Of a stretch of 64,000 bases of DNA, positions 24,584 through 43,100 are shown in pieces. The stretch covers positions 3,551,747-3,615,746 of the forward strand of contig NC_089179.1 of NCBI RefSeq assembly GCF_947507565.1. The letters are read 5' to 3'. The number at the start of each line of letters is the position of its first letter. Position 1 is the first letter of the stretch. The DNA is from Oscarella lobularis. Taxonomy: Eukaryota; Porifera; Homoscleromorpha; Homosclerophorida; Oscarellidae. The position numbers and the translations under genes were made by a program. The notes under the pieces were generated by a model that was not told the origin of the DNA, searched no databases, and saw only the letters and a list, made by a program, of their open reading frames with translations.

Positions 24584-27550
24584 ATGTCCGACTCTCTTTC
24601 GCGCGGAGCTATCCAGGCGAGCCGATCGACTCATCCACGTCAGTTTCCGTCAATCGCTTCTCATTTCCAGGCCGTAGTTCAAGGCAGAACGCCGCAGAAT
24701 CCCATTCTGCAGATCCTCGTAAGAAATTCGCGCGCTTACGCAACTCGACGAAGTCACGATTCTCTCCTAGAACATGAAAAAGATTCAATCGCCGCAAGGA
24801 AGCGCCGCTCCAGCGGATCGCTACAGGTCTGCGATCCGCCATCTTGAAAAAAATGACGACATCGTTTTTTTCCTCTAGATTGATCGTTTCGGATGGCGAA
24901 TCGACGCTAAACGGTAAGAAAAAACGCCGAATCGACGCATTTTGAATGATCGCGACGACGTAGCAATGATGGCCACGCAACTAAATCCTCTCATTATGAA
25001 TAACGAAATCGAAAGATACGCTATTCTTTGTCTCACAAAATACGTATCAAACGAAGTGAACGGTCGAAAGTAAACCTCCAAAAAAATAAAATAAAATAAA
25101 ATAATTAATTAATTAATTAGGATTATTATTATTCTTGGTGTGGATGTCATTCGAAAAGGATCGGATGTGAATCGAGCTCTTGGTAGTCCAGTTATAAGTG
25201 GTGCCCCCGCCCCCGCAGCGGCGCCAGTGGAACCACGTGGGTGACGTCATAACACTAATACAATAAATAATTTTTTATTATTTATTAGAGTCGAGTCGAT
25301 CCGTTGAAACGCCGCCTAAGAAACCAGCTACTTCTTCATTTACAGGTGAGATCTTATATAGAGAGATACATACATACATACATAATGTACATACATAGGT
25401 TCAACAACAAGTGTCTTTTCTGAGAAGAAGACAAGTGGAATGGGAAAAGGATTCCATAACAAGTAAATTTTATCAATATTGATTTTTTTCTTATGTTTTT
25501 CTTTGTGTGTAGACCAACTATGATGACGTCAGCAGCCGCGTCTTCTCGTTCTCCCAAATCGGATCAACCGCCGCGAATTTTTCCAATTAAGAGTCTGAAT
25601 CCGTATCAATCGCGATGGACAATTCGAGCGAGAGTCGCCAATAAGACGCCTATGAAAACGTGGAGCAATTCGCGTGGCGACGGACAACTCTTTTCCATCG
25701 ATCTCGTCGACGAATCAGTCAGTAAAAATTAAATAAGTAAATAAATTAAATAATTCTCTCAGGATGAAATTCGAGGAACCGCTTTCAATGATCAAGCTCG
25801 AAAATTTTTTGACGTCATTGAAAAGGGGAAAGTGTGTAGCTGATTAATTCCTACATAGTTAGCAGAGTCAATATCCTTTTTAAGATGTACTATATATCTC
25901 GGTGTCAATTGCGTCCAGCCAATAAGAAATACACGTCTATTAAGAACGATTATGAGCTCTACTTTTCTCAAGACACAACTGTTGAACTTGTATGTATCTC
26001 TATGTAGGGTTCTTATAGATTATATATTTTTATTTATTTAGTGTTCTGATTTTGTTGGGAATGTTCCCGAAATTCTCTATGATTTTGTCGCGATTAAGAA
26101 AATCGAGGATGTGCCCAAAGACAGCATGATTGGTTAATTAATTAATTAATTAATATGAAAGTGCACATAATATTTTTTTGAAAAAGATGTTCTTGGGATT
26201 TTGACGTCAGTTGGCGAATCGGTTCAAATTACAGCTCGATCGAGCGGACGCCAGGTATCCATGGAAACAAAAATCAGATTTCTCTCTCTATATATATTTT
26301 TCTCAAGGTGACAAAACGAGATTTGGTTTTGACGGACAAAACGGGAGCCGTAACAACGACCCTATGGGGCGAAGACGTAAGCAAAGAAAAATATATTTAT
26401 TATTATATATTATGTTTTTAGGCTGTTTCATTTGACGGGGAAAGTGGATCAGCTGTTGCCATCAAAGGAGCAAGAGTATCCGATTTTGGCGGTGAGAATG
26501 TCTATAGACCACGTGACAAAATCAATACTATTTTTGTTAATAAAAAGGACGTTGTTTGTCTGTTAACTCTGCTGGATCAATGAATTTAAACTCTGACGTC
26601 CCGGATGCAACGTCACTGAAGGAATGGTATAAACTGGAGGGTCACGCTGCTTTAGCAAAGTCAATATCCGGGGGTCTGCAAGAACGTGAGAGATATTAAC
26701 ACTCTCTCTGGGGGCGGGGGAATCATAGTCTTTATTAGTTCGTCCAGCTGAGTTCAAACTTCTGTCGCAGATCAAGGGCGACGGACTGGGTCACATGACC
26801 GATAAAGTAAGCGCAAATCACATTCTTTTCCCAATTAACTCACGTTTTTTATTTCAGCCTGACTACTTTTCCGCTAGAGCAATGGTTGTCTTTTTCAAGA
26901 AAGACAATTGTCTATATAAGGTACATATATGCACTTAGGTAGTAGTGTGAATTGTTGTATTCTTCCTTCCTATAGGCGTGTCCTCTCCCTGATCAAAATT
27001 TCAAGGTCGTTGAAGCGGGGGAGGGCGTGTATCGATGCGAGAAGCTCGATAAGACGTTTGACTCGTTTAAATGGCGTTTTATATTACAGGCAAGTAATCA
27101 TATAAAAAGGGGATATTCATTTATTTATTTTTTGGGTTTAGCTTCACATTGCTGATTTCAGTGGGGAACAATGGATTTCCTGCTTTAATGAATCCGGTGA
27201 GGCTTTGCTTGGAATGTCGTCTGAAGACCTTGGAAATTTGAAAGAAACCGTACGTATACTCCTCATAGATTTATATGTTTTAATTAATTGGTTTCTTAAG
27301 AATGAGACAGCGTTTGATGAAGCGTTCAGTGACGCGACTTTCAAGCTCTACAACTTCCGTCTTCGTATCAAAATGGAAACATATAATGTAATTAATTATT
27401 ATTGAATTATTTTTTTAAACGCACACACGAATCTCTTATTTTTAGGATGAGCAGCGTCTCAAGTGCACGTGCCTTGGTCTTTCCAAACTGAATTTTCGAG
27501 AGGAGGCCTCAACATTGATGGACCGAATTAAACAATTGGAAGTTGCCTAA
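24584..27550 (+). CDS. RPA1: Replication protein A 70-kDa subunit
   Basis: Large subunit of the RPA heterotrimer that coats single-stranded DNA in replication and repair. About 17 exons. N-terminal OB fold (LSRGAIQ...NPILQIL), linker, then DNA-binding domains: [20 protein letters not shown] (DBD-A), [20 protein letters not shown] region, TLWGEDAVSFDGE and [13 protein letters not shown] (DBD-B), and DBD-C with [40 protein letters not shown] and [20 protein letters not shown]. The DBD-C zinc ribbon keeps only two of the four Cys ligands (human pattern CPTQDC...YRCEKC). The first intron (24617-24670, 54 bases) has a GC donor and is also open in frame. Confidence 0.93.
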
Positions 27551-27686
27551 CTTTTATTGCTGACTCTCTCTCATGACACGAACTTCGTTTTACTCTGCAA
27601 CTCTTGTTGATTTATTTGCTCGCGTCGACGTCATAGAATGTCCCGTATGCCGTTATAACGCTTCTCCTCGATCTCGCGGCGTATCG

Positions 27687-29384
<1,698 letters not shown>

Positions 29385-29468
29385 GTTCTCTCTCTCTCTT
29401 TTTATAAACGTTTTTGTACTTAATTCGATTTGGCATATTCTTTCCCGTATGTCCACTGTGCCGCTTTC

Positions 29469-30765
29469 ATGATTCGACATTGTCGATTTCGGACGATTCT
29501 CTGTCTAATGCTCGTAGCGCTGACGGGGATGTTTTGGATGAGCCGACGAGTTTTGTCACCTAAAGATGACGTCACGGCCGCTTACGCTACGGAAGACACT
29601 AGAACTATCAAGGAAAGAATCGGCGTCATTGAGAAGCAAACGTTACAACCGGAAAGATTGTCTGCTTCTGAGAGAGCTTCTATAGAGGTAAAAAATTCTC
29701 TTTGTTCGCGCTAACGTCGCTTCCGGGTGCATGACCGCGCTAATTTCCCACAGGCCAGCTCTCTGCATGGCTTCGTATACTTTTTTACTGACGAAAGGCA
29801 CGGTTTGCATGTCTCGATCGCAGTTTCTAGGAGGCGCGGGACCCCGGCCGAGCCTGGACCTTTCCCTTATACTCCCGGAACTGAATTAATAAACAAGTTC
29901 GAGAGGAAGCTAGCGTACGTACGTGTTTTAGAAATCTCAAGTGGCTCGACATGCAACTCTAAAACGCCTTTGTCCGTTTGCACTCAGCCGGCGGCGGCAC
30001 GGTCGCCGCCGATCCGGCCGGTTTCGCGGTTCGCCGCTTGCCGCGCTGAGTTTCAAAGAGCGCTACAGACTGCTACAGCACATCATCGTTGACGATAAAC
30101 ACAAGTTGCTCTACTGCTACGTTCCCAAGGCGGCGTGCGCCAATTGGAAGAAAGTCATTCAGGTCATCGAAGGTCGCTATCCGACTTTCGAATCGATTAA
30201 AACGACCAATCACAGCAATCTGAATTTTCTCATTAATTATTCGAGATTCGAGATCGAGCGTCGTCTGCGAACGTATTATCGCTTTACGTTCGTTCGTCAT
30301 CCGCTTACACGACTCGTTTCGGCCTATCGAAATAAATTAGTCGAAGAGAACAGGTCATATCGGGATCGCTTCGGAAAGGCAATTGCTCAAAAATATCGAA
30401 GAAATTCCACTACGAGTGGCGATGACGTCACTTTTGCAGAATTTATTCGTTATTTGCTCAGCACGCCTGTTTTGGATATGAATGAGCATTGGCAACCGTT
30501 TAGTCTTCTATGTCAGCCTTGTATCGTTTCCTACAATTTTATTGGAGTTTACGAGTCTTTGGAAGATGAGGCTAACTACGTCTTAGAGAGGAGTGGTACG
30601 AGCGCTCGATGGCCTCCCCAACAGGCGTTCTATAAACCGATGGCAGATGAGGAAGTGAAGAAGTTGTACAAAAGTCTCGATTCGAATATGATAAAAAGTC
30701 TCGTGCAAAAGTATCACTTGGATTTTTCTCTTTTCGGGTATGATCCTGAAGAATTTTTGTCTTGA
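29469..30765 (+). CDS. Carbohydrate sulfotransferase, CHST11/14-like (copy A)
   Basis: Type II Golgi membrane protein: short cytoplasmic tail, one N-terminal hydrophobic anchor (ILCLMLVALTGMFW), then a lumenal catalytic domain. Two exons: 29469-about 29688 and 29932-30765. Family motifs: the 5'-PSB (phosphosulfate-binding) motif region YCYVPKAACANWKKV, the 3'-PB region TFVRHPLTRLVSAYRNK, then EHWQPFSLLCQPCIVSYNFI and the end QKYHLDFSLFGYDPEEFLS. This is the pattern of CHST8-14 (PF03567-like), which move sulfate from PAPS to GalNAc or related sugars of chondroitin/dermatan or glycoproteins. The exact acceptor cannot be told. Start could be 29430. Tandem paralogue of the next gene. Confidence 0.85.
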
Positions 30766-30865
30766 TTGGAAACGACAGCAGAATTTGGAATGTATTTTTC
30801 AGCGAATAGGCTCCCGGATATATTACTCGCAAGCGCTGGCTGAAGCTCGATCCGCGCGCGCGCGC

Positions 30866-31929
30866 ATGGCAATCACAAGGGTGATCACGGCACGACGACT
30901 TCTGATTCTGATCGCTTGTTCAGCTATCCTACTAGTCGCGACGAAGTGGATCTCTTCACCGAAAATATCACGCGAAGATTCGCCGCTGAAAAAGACGACA
31001 GAGATCGTGACGAACGCCAAATCGAGCGACACAAAAGAACTAACATCGGATAAGAAGGCGACAATCGAAGTAAGGAGGCGTAGGTGCGCGTGCATGGGGG
31101 GGGCCCCCCCTAAAAAAGCGAAACGCTTTCCTCGTAGAAATCGCAGTCAGTTCGACATGCAACGCTAAAAGACGCGTGCCCAAAAGCAGAGCAATCGCTC
31201 GCCTCCCTCGGTCCCGACGAAAAAAAGACGTTACTACGTCACCTAATAGTCGATGAGAAACATAAGATTCTCTACTGTTACGTACCCAAAGCGGCGTGCG
31301 CTAATTGGAAAAAAGTCATCCAAGTAATGGAGGGTCGATATCCGAGTTTCGAATCGATAAAAAAAACGAATCATACGAATTTGAATTTTCTCGTCGATTA
31401 TTCCCCCGACGAGATTAGTCGTCGTTTGAGCTCGTATTATCGCTTTACGTTCGTTCGTCATCCGCTCGCGCGTCTCGTTTCCGCCTATCGAAACAAAATG
31501 CTCGAAATCAAAGATTATCAATTGCACTACGGACGAAAAATTATTCAAAAATATCGAAAGAATTTCGATCCGGAAACGAAAGGCGATGACGTCACATTTA
31601 CGGAATTCGTTCGTTTTTTACTCGATTCGCCCGTTGCGAAGATGAACGAACATTGGCAACCGTTTGATCGTCTCTGTCAACCCTGCGTCATTTCCTATGA
31701 TTTTATTGGCGATTATGAGTCGTTGGAAGACGAGGCTAATTACGTTTTGGAGAAGAGTGGTACGAGCGTTCGTTGGCCTCCACGACAGGGATTCTATAAG
31801 CCAACGAAAGACGATGAGGTAAAGAAGTTCTATGGGAGCGTCGAGATGGCGCTTGTCAAACGTCTCGTGGAGAAATATCAGTTGGATTTCACTCTCTTTG
31901 GCTACGATCCTAACCGCTATTTATCATGA
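30866..31929 (+). CDS. Carbohydrate sulfotransferase, CHST11/14-like (copy B)
   Basis: Tandem paralogue of the preceding gene with the same two-exon structure and the same splice position (IE before, KSQ after). N-terminal membrane anchor LLILIACSAILLVATKW, then catalytic domain with YCYVPKAACANWKKV, TFVRHPLARLVSAYRNK, EHWQPFDRLCQPCVISYDFI and the C-terminal LDFTLFGYDPNRYLS. Copies A and B are highly similar over the catalytic exon and much less so over the anchor/stem exon, as expected for catalytic constraint. Two sulfotransferases in tandem suggests lineage expansion of sulfated-glycan enzymes. Confidence 0.85.
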
Positions 31930-32052
31930 ATATTATGTATGTACGTACGTGTATGTATAGGCACCCCAACGCCAATTTGATATAGGTAAGAATGCACTTA
32001 GAAAGACCAGAGAGAGACAGAGACAGAGACACACAAGTAGACGTGTTTCACA

Positions 32053-33322
32053 CTAAGAGCAGTTTCCAAAATAGAGACGAGCTCTTCGTTTGAATTTCGG
32101 CTGCGTTGGACGATAGTTGTTGTGAATAGGCTCGTCGTTTTCGCCGTAAATTCGACGAAAAGCCCACATCTAAAAAGGCAATCAGTGCTATTAATTAATT
32201 ACTTAATTATTCATTATTACATACTTGAGTTGTTGACATGTCGATGGGGTGTTGCATGACGATCCAGCGCACGCTTTCGGAGCAGGGCGGCGTTGTCAAT
32301 GATCCCTCGTACGTGTAATAGTTTCGAACGGTTGGCAGGAGATTGTTGAGAAACAATGTCTTGATTGTTTGCTTCATGCCTGTCGTAATCAATTATTTAA
32401 ATGAGATTTTTAGAATGAAAACAGCGGCGTACCTTTGCTATGTAGATTATGAAATTTGATTTCGTTTAATTCTGGGTTATCGCAACAGCCCACCTTGAGA
32501 GTGATGATTAGTGCGCGACCGCTCGCTTATACTAATATTACCTTGAAGAACACTCCAATGACGGCAAGTCCGTCTGAGTGATCAATTGCGTTTGAAAGAT
32601 TATCATATTTCGTATTGTAGTGAACAAAGTGCAACTAGGAAGAAGGGACGGTTTAGGCTCTATACTATAGAACTTTATTACGTACCTCTGCCGGATAGGC
32701 CTTTCCATCGACCGTGTGTTCGGACCCGCGCCAGTCCTCCGACCCCCAGTGCACGTGAAAGGAATGCAATTGAAAGACGTCCGCACGGAGGACTCCTCCT
32801 GTAATTGTTGCCTCGACGTTCTCCCTTAGCGCGTAGAGTACCGTATGCCCGTTGTTTTCGGCGTAACCGTCGCGCACTCGACCGCCGAATTCGTTGACGT
32901 AGGCGCCGCCGAATGTGATAGGGCGACATTTGCGTGTTGATTGTTGCGCGGTCATGTAGGGAATATTGTTGAGTGCCCCCTTGTCGAGATCTGTGATGTC
33001 GATTGGCGATTGGCGATGACCTTCGCCGCACGCGGGAAACTGAGACCCCCAATCCGACTCCTTTCCTGTTAGTGTATGGGGGGAAAAAGTCAAGAAGCTA
33101 CGAGAAGGGTCTTTGTACCTTCAGTATGAGTCGCGTATGCCCATACTTTGGCCTTAGAAGAAGAAGGCGCAGGCGTTGAACCCTCAGACACTGTATAAGG
33201 TTACGTTAAGGATGTGGTACTGGCAGCCAACCGCCTCGGTTTACGGCTCTACCTGACGCTGCGTCAGTGAAGACAATTGCCATAGTGATAGCGAGTAAGA
33301 AGAGCATGACGAGCGTCGACAT
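32053..33322 (-). CDS. Secreted alpha-carbonic anhydrase
   Basis: Zinc enzyme for CO2 hydration. Signal peptide [21 protein letters not shown], then [20 protein letters not shown] followed by IDI. The three zinc His ligands are present: FHVHWGS (two) and LHFVHYN (one); the EHTVDGK motif and [13 protein letters not shown] (the Thr199 region) are also intact. Paired Cys (FPAC, PPCSE) suit the extracellular disulfide form. No membrane or GPI segment is seen at the C-terminus ([10 protein letters not shown]). About seven exons. In sponges such enzymes are linked to skeleton formation, and in animals generally to pH and ion transport; neither is shown here. Confidence 0.92.
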
Positions 33323-33588
33323 CTCTCTCGTCTAGGATAAGGCTTTGTGACGGTTCTTCGGTCGCTACGTGGGGTCTTATAAGGTGGTGACTTTGCTTAA
33401 CAACAATAGAGCGGATGCGGATGCAGATGATGACAACGTGGGGGGAGAGGGGATGGCTTATTGTTCACTGTAAACTGGAAGTGGAACTGTCTCTAATGAC
33501 AACCGCAACAACCGGGGTTCCCTATGTACATTTATTTAATTGAATGTTCCCATGTACATACATATGTACTAGGCCTAAGTGGCGAGGA

Positions 33589-34340
33589 CTAATTGTTGAC
33601 TATGCTCAGTTCTTCGCGATCTCGCTTCGCCGCCACTTCGCCTAAGACGTTTCCAACGAAGTCAATGAATCGCGTTCTCAGGTCATCGGGATTCTTGTCA
33701 AAATCGGCTATGCATTGCATAACGTTTTTGAACGGAACTCCTAATAGAAACAAAAGGTAGGATAAGAGGAAGAGGTCCTGTTGTGAACAAACCGGATGCA
33801 AAGTCGTCTCCAGAAGACTTTTGACGATTAGACACAACGAACAATTGAGACTCTTTTAATCCATGTCTCATAAATTGTTCATGCCTATCACGTATTAATT
33901 AAATTAATTACTTAATTAATCTCTATATGTACCATATTTTAATTTCAGATTTTTCATGTTGGGTTCCTATGATGATGAGTGCCCCGTGAGCGCCTTTCCA
34001 TAATGCCGGCCAACAGGACTCGTATTGCCTATTTCCACTGCAATCCCATAGTTCAATATCAACGCTTGTTGATCCAGATGAAGGAGGACACGTTTGATTT
34101 CTAATTTCCAATATTCTAAAAATCATTTCTATAGTTTGACGCTGTTTTCATATTTTTTATGAGTACCTGACTCCTTTCGTGGGACGATAATTTCCAACCG
34201 ATTCAGCGTCGTCGGAGAGGAAGTTCGAAACGTACGTTTTTCCGCTCTACGAGCAACGAATATGAACCGGACAAAGACACACGACTCGCAGAGGTCACTT
34301 TTTGCGGTCCAATCACGAGAAGTTTAAGTCGAACGCTCAT
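33589..34340 (-). CDS. IFT22: Intraflagellar transport protein 22 (RABL5)
   Basis: Small Rab-like GTPase of the IFT-B complex in cilia. G1 motif GPQKSGKT is formed across a splice. Then NYRPTKGVRILEIRNQ, DIELWDCSGNRQYESCWPAL followed by WKGAHGALIIIG, and the C-terminus LRTRFIDFVGNVLGEVAAK and DREELSIVNN. Human IFT22 has ELWDCGGDAKFESCWPALMK and DREEMSI at the same places. As in the family, there is no canonical NKxD or C-terminal prenylation Cys. Start 34340; divergent from RAD54L with 75 bp between start codons. Confidence 0.9.
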
Positions 34341-34415
34341 GTTTACTCGACTCCTTGGTGCTGTAGCAGCGTTGATATCCCTACAAGACATCCCGGATAA
34401 ACTTCGAGCGCTCAG

Positions 34416-38334
<3,919 letters not shown>

Positions 38335-38534
38335 NNNNNNNNNNNNNNNNNNNNNNNNNNNNNNNNNNNNNNNNNNNNNNNNNNNNNNNNNNNNNNNNNN
38401 NNNNNNNNNNNNNNNNNNNNNNNNNNNNNNNNNNNNNNNNNNNNNNNNNNNNNNNNNNNNNNNNNNNNNNNNNNNNNNNNNNNNNNNNNNNNNNNNNNNN
38501 NNNNNNNNNNNNNNNNNNNNNNNNNNNNNNNNNN
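38335..38534. other. Assembly gap (200 N)
   Basis: A run of N of exactly 200 bases, a size often used as a placeholder. The 3' ends of RAD54L (plus) and the ankyrin gene (minus) both run into it. Confidence 0.99.
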
Positions 38535-39261
38535 ATACAAGCCAAATGTAGGGGAGTCTGTGGAACATTTAGTCTACTGGTGGTTGCTAAGGTAACAACC
38601 TACCTGTCCATGGTGATCAGTCACATTGGCATTGATTCCAGAAAAGCAAAGAAGTTGTACAAGATCACTTCGACCTAGACAAGTAAATAAATAAATAAAT
38701 AATTAAATAACATTATATTATTAACCTTTATAGGCGGCCCAGTGTATGCACGTGTCGCCGTCATTATCGACCAAATGACGATTGGCGCCCTTTTCGAGCA
38801 GATATCCAACGAGCGTCGTCTGCCCGTTAGCGCACGCGACAAGCAACGGCGATTGACCGCGCGCATCGCGTACATCGACGTCGACGCCTTCGGTTAGCAA
38901 CACGTCGACCACGCCCACGTGTCCCCGTATAACGGCCCAGTGAATCGGCGTCATTCCGTCGTTGCTCGTCGTCGGCCTGCGTTAAAATCGCTTTGTGAGC
39001 GACGAAGAGTTTTACGACGTTCACGTGGCCTTCCGAGGAAGCCCAGTGGAGAGGAGTCGCTCCGGCGACGGGGTCGATTTGACGAAGAACGTCGTCTCCT
39101 TTTTCGGCGACGATTTGCTCGCATTTTTCGCTAGTCTCTGCGCAGAGAGGGGGGGCGTGTATCGTTTGCGCGTTCGTTTCGACGTACCCGCGTTTTGCTG
39201 CTTTGAGTAGTTCATCTTCGCGTTCGTGCTGAATAGCGTTCTCCACGAATTTGTCGAACAT
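38535..39261 (-). CDS. Ankyrin-repeat protein, N-terminal part, frame broken; possibly a DHHC palmitoyltransferase
   Basis: Starts MFDKFVENAIQHEREDELLK at 39261, followed after a likely short intron by ankyrin repeats: GATPLHWASSEGHVNVVKLF, DGMTPIHWAVIRGHVGVVDV, GQSPLLVACANGQTTLVGYL, GDTCIHWAAYKG, GRSDLVQLLCFSGINANVTD and a start TPLHLAC that enters the gap. Between repeats one and two the frame shifts by one base near 38960 (ADDE to NDGMTPIHW) with no splice site available. The GDTCIHWAAYKG phrase recalls ankyrin-type DHHC palmitoyltransferases (HIP14/TIP1 group), but no DHHC domain is visible; if present it must be in the gap. Divergent from the NIPSNAP gene with 62 bp between starts. Confidence 0.6.
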
Positions 39262-39323
39262 GACGTTTTCAATTCTGCGCAATGCGCACTTTTGTTGCGC
39301 GAAAAGTCCCGTACAATCTTGCG

Positions 39324-40288
39324 ATGCTTCGTTCGTTGTGTTCTCGTCGATTCGGCACGTCGGCGGCGCGCTTGGCGCTCTACGAACTCGGAATCGATAC
39401 GTTACCCGGCGCGGGAATCGCATCGCGCAGCGCCAACTTCTACGCAGCCGAAATGACGACGATTCTTGGACGGGGGGCGTGGCGAGAAAAGCGAATCGTC
39501 GCAATTTCAAGGAACGTTCACGTCAGCGTTTGGAACGAAAGCAGCCGAATTTATATACATTCGAAAACACGGTTAGAAGAGGAAAATTGTTTCGATAGTC
39601 TAGAAAATGAGAATTCATGACAGATTCGTATGGCGAGTTAGAGAAAGCGCACGAATACATTAATGAAGGCGCAGAATTCTTTGCCTGTGCAGGTTGAACG
39701 AAATCAGTGAGTTCGAATTTTCTGTATTTTTAAAATATGATTGCTTATGTATATAGGAGATTGTTATACTCAATCCTTTTCCGTGGTATGACGTCAAGCC
39801 ACTAAACGGGCAGACAGGTACAAGACTAGTTTGAAATATGTGAGTTTGATTTTTTAATTAATTAAGGAATATTTGAGTATCGCATGTATACTTTGAAACT
39901 GGTGTGATGGCTCAGTGGGCACATCGCTTTCAACAGGGATTTGACGATAGACGAAAGTATAGTGAGCCACTGGGAATGTGGTTTTCGGAAGTGGGTCAAT
40001 TAAATGCAGGTTCTTCTTATATATGAAGACAATTTGTTCAGATAAATTCTATTATTTATCTTTCAGTCATCACGTGTGGCACTATGATAGTCTTCAGCAT
40101 CGGATCGATGTGAGGAATAAGGCTCTCACAAGCGAAATATGGCGTGAAACTGGTAGGAATATGCACGTCAATTAAATTAATACAATCAGGAATTTTTTTC
40201 ATTTTTTTAGTGAGAGATACGCAGCCGTTTTCTTGACACGATGTGGTCGAGAATATTACGTCCGACGAAGCCACTCGATATACTCTGA
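39324..40288 (+). CDS. NIPSNAP-family mitochondrial protein, reading frame disrupted
   Basis: NIPSNAP proteins are mitochondrial matrix/outer-surface proteins with two ferredoxin-like domains. The start MLRSLCSRRFGTSAAR looks like a transit peptide. Domain 1 pieces are LYELGIDTLPG, GTFTSAFGTKAAEF, and SYGELEKAHEYINEGAEFFA; the linker is EIVILNPFPWYDV; domain 2 is GIFEYRMYTLKL, WAHRFQQGFDDRRK, MWFSEVGQLNA then HHVWHYDSLQHRIDVRNKAL, closest to NIPSNAP1/2 (VHHLWAY..LQ.R...RNAAW). The frame is broken three times: an in-frame TGA near 39700, two extra bases in a GTGTG run near 39902, and an apparent extra T near 40231 before the expected ending MWSRILRPTKPLDIL. It may be a pseudogene, or the assembly near the gap carries indel errors. 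Confidence 0.6.
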
Positions 40289-40466
40289 TCTGTGTGGATC
40301 GTGTGTACTGTATACGTGTAGACGTTGACGTCACCTTTTTTAATTTACGCGCACTGCGCAGACTCGCGTACCCGGTTACCACTCCCTCGCCTCACTGTCT
40401 CCTCTCCCTCGTTCGTTCACGCGACCGCTACTCGTGCCGCCGACATGAAAGACCGAGCTTCGCGCC

Positions 40467-41910
40467 ATGCAACAGGAGGTAGAAAAAGAAATCGAGGTCG
40501 TCCGCGCGAACTCGCGTGCGACTCTGACGCGAAATTTCTCTCAGATCGATGTCTCCTACGATCCGTCGGACGTATCGTTACCCATGGACGATGGATATAT
40601 GCCCGAACTGTTCGAACAGGTACACAATCTGCTCGCGATAAGACGCCACACCCTTTTATCGAATTCTTCCTCCTTTTTTTTCTCTTCGCTGTCTCGCCAG
40701 GTCGATCAGATTCGCGACAGTATCAATGTCATTCAAGTGACTGTCGACGAAATCAAGCAAACGCATAGTAAAATCATTACAGCGCCGCAACAAGTGGAAG
40801 GTAAGAGCGCGCGCGCGTGCCACGAGCCATAAGGAGCCCACATAGGCTATATACTACGGATCATGTTGAGTCTTTTTATGTATGTAGCTGATCGGGAACG
40901 ACTCGAATCTCTTATGGCTGACGTCAAACGAAATGCCAATGTCATTCGTGCAAAATTGAAATGTGACGTCATCATCATCATTATTACTGTGTTGATTTTT
41001 TTATTTCTTTTTATAGCTATGGAAACGACTCTCGATGAAGATCAAAAGGGCGTTCTGAGGCACACGGCCGATTTTCGTATTCGAAAAGCGCAGGCACGTG
41101 ATGACATTTTTAATATTAGAATAATTAATTGATTTTTTCTAGCATTCAACTCTATCGAGAAAGTTTCTTGAAACAATGGAGGAGTACAATCGCGTTCAAG
41201 TCGACTACAGGGATAAGTGCAAGGAGAAAATTTACAGACAATTGAAAATCAGTGAGATCAGAATATACTGCTACAGTATTCTAAATATTTGTTTTAGCTA
41301 AACAAGAGCGATCGGCTGAAGACGTGGAAGAGATGTTAGAAGAGGGAAATTTGGGTGTTTTTACACAGGGGGTAAGGAGGAGTTTCATACCACAAAAAAT
41401 GAATTTTTCACTCTTTTCAGATATTGGCTGATTCTGCTCGCATGAGACAAGTTCTTGGTGATATCGAGGCCAGACACAAAGATATTATAAAGCTAGAGAA
41501 TAGCATTAGGGTTAGTGAGTGAGTTGTCATCTAATTTCTATCACTTACTCATCTATTTTAGGAACTTCATGATATGTTTCTTGATATGGCTGTGTTGGTT
41601 CAGGAACAGGTACACTGTGATTACATATACAAGTAAAGGGATTCCTTTTTTATTCTATCATCTAGGGTGATATGATCGATCGGATAGAATACAATGTGGA
41701 AAAGGCAGCTGCCTATGTGGAATCGGCAAAGAAGGAGACCAAAAAGGCGCTGACGTATCAGAGTTCAGCGAGAAGGGTATGTGGCTATATTCTACTAGTA
41801 TCCTATTAGGAATTTTTTTCTGTATATAGAAAAAGTTTATCTGCGTCCTGATCCTTTTAGTTGGCTTGATAATCATTGCTTTGATTATTGTTCTGCCCAT
41901 TGTTTTGTGA
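40467..41910 (+). CDS. Syntaxin-1-like Qa-SNARE
   Basis: Plasma-membrane t-SNARE for vesicle fusion. N-terminal Habc-type region ([20 protein letters not shown], then [51 protein letters not shown]), a linker ([15 protein letters not shown]), then the SNARE motif [40 protein letters not shown] followed by [20 protein letters not shown], with the zero-layer Gln in the VQEQGDMID stretch. A C-terminal membrane anchor ([20 protein letters not shown]) ends the protein. [12 protein letters not shown] and ENSIRELHDMF are syntaxin-1/2/3/4-type text. About ten exons. The Met at 40445 (MKDR, as in vertebrate STX1) is out of frame with the downstream exons; the open frame starts at 40467. Confidence 0.92.
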
Positions 41911-42261
41911 CATAGAAGTATATTGTACCCACGCACACACACACACACACCTCTTATTAGAGTACATAAATATACTACTGTACGGTCTCACACAGTGATT
42001 TATTGATTGAATTCACCACGTGGTCATTTTAGGCATGCGCACATTGATATCATTCAAACGAGTTATTCCCGCCGACACGTTCCCGTCAGACCTGTTCTTG
42101 AACTCCCGAGTGCGCACTTGCGCAACAGAGTCGAACTCCGGCCAGAGAGAGACTCGAATCTTCCGTTAGTGCGTCAATCGGTGACTGGAAGGGTACTGTA
42201 CCTCAGAAAGAAACGATCTATTAGCCGTTATCGTCGGTCTTGTTAGTGAATTGAGTTGCAA
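41911..42261. other. Intergenic, syntaxin to RAN
   Basis: Contains a CA microsatellite (about 41934-41951). No coding signal recognised; the right part presumably holds the RAN promoter. Confidence 0.5.

Positions 42262-43100
<839 letters not shown>

Noticed and set aside
40445-40480. MKDR start for the syntaxin, as in vertebrate STX1
   Set aside because: The phase of any usable splice does not join this Met to the downstream Habc frame; the open frame begins at 40467.
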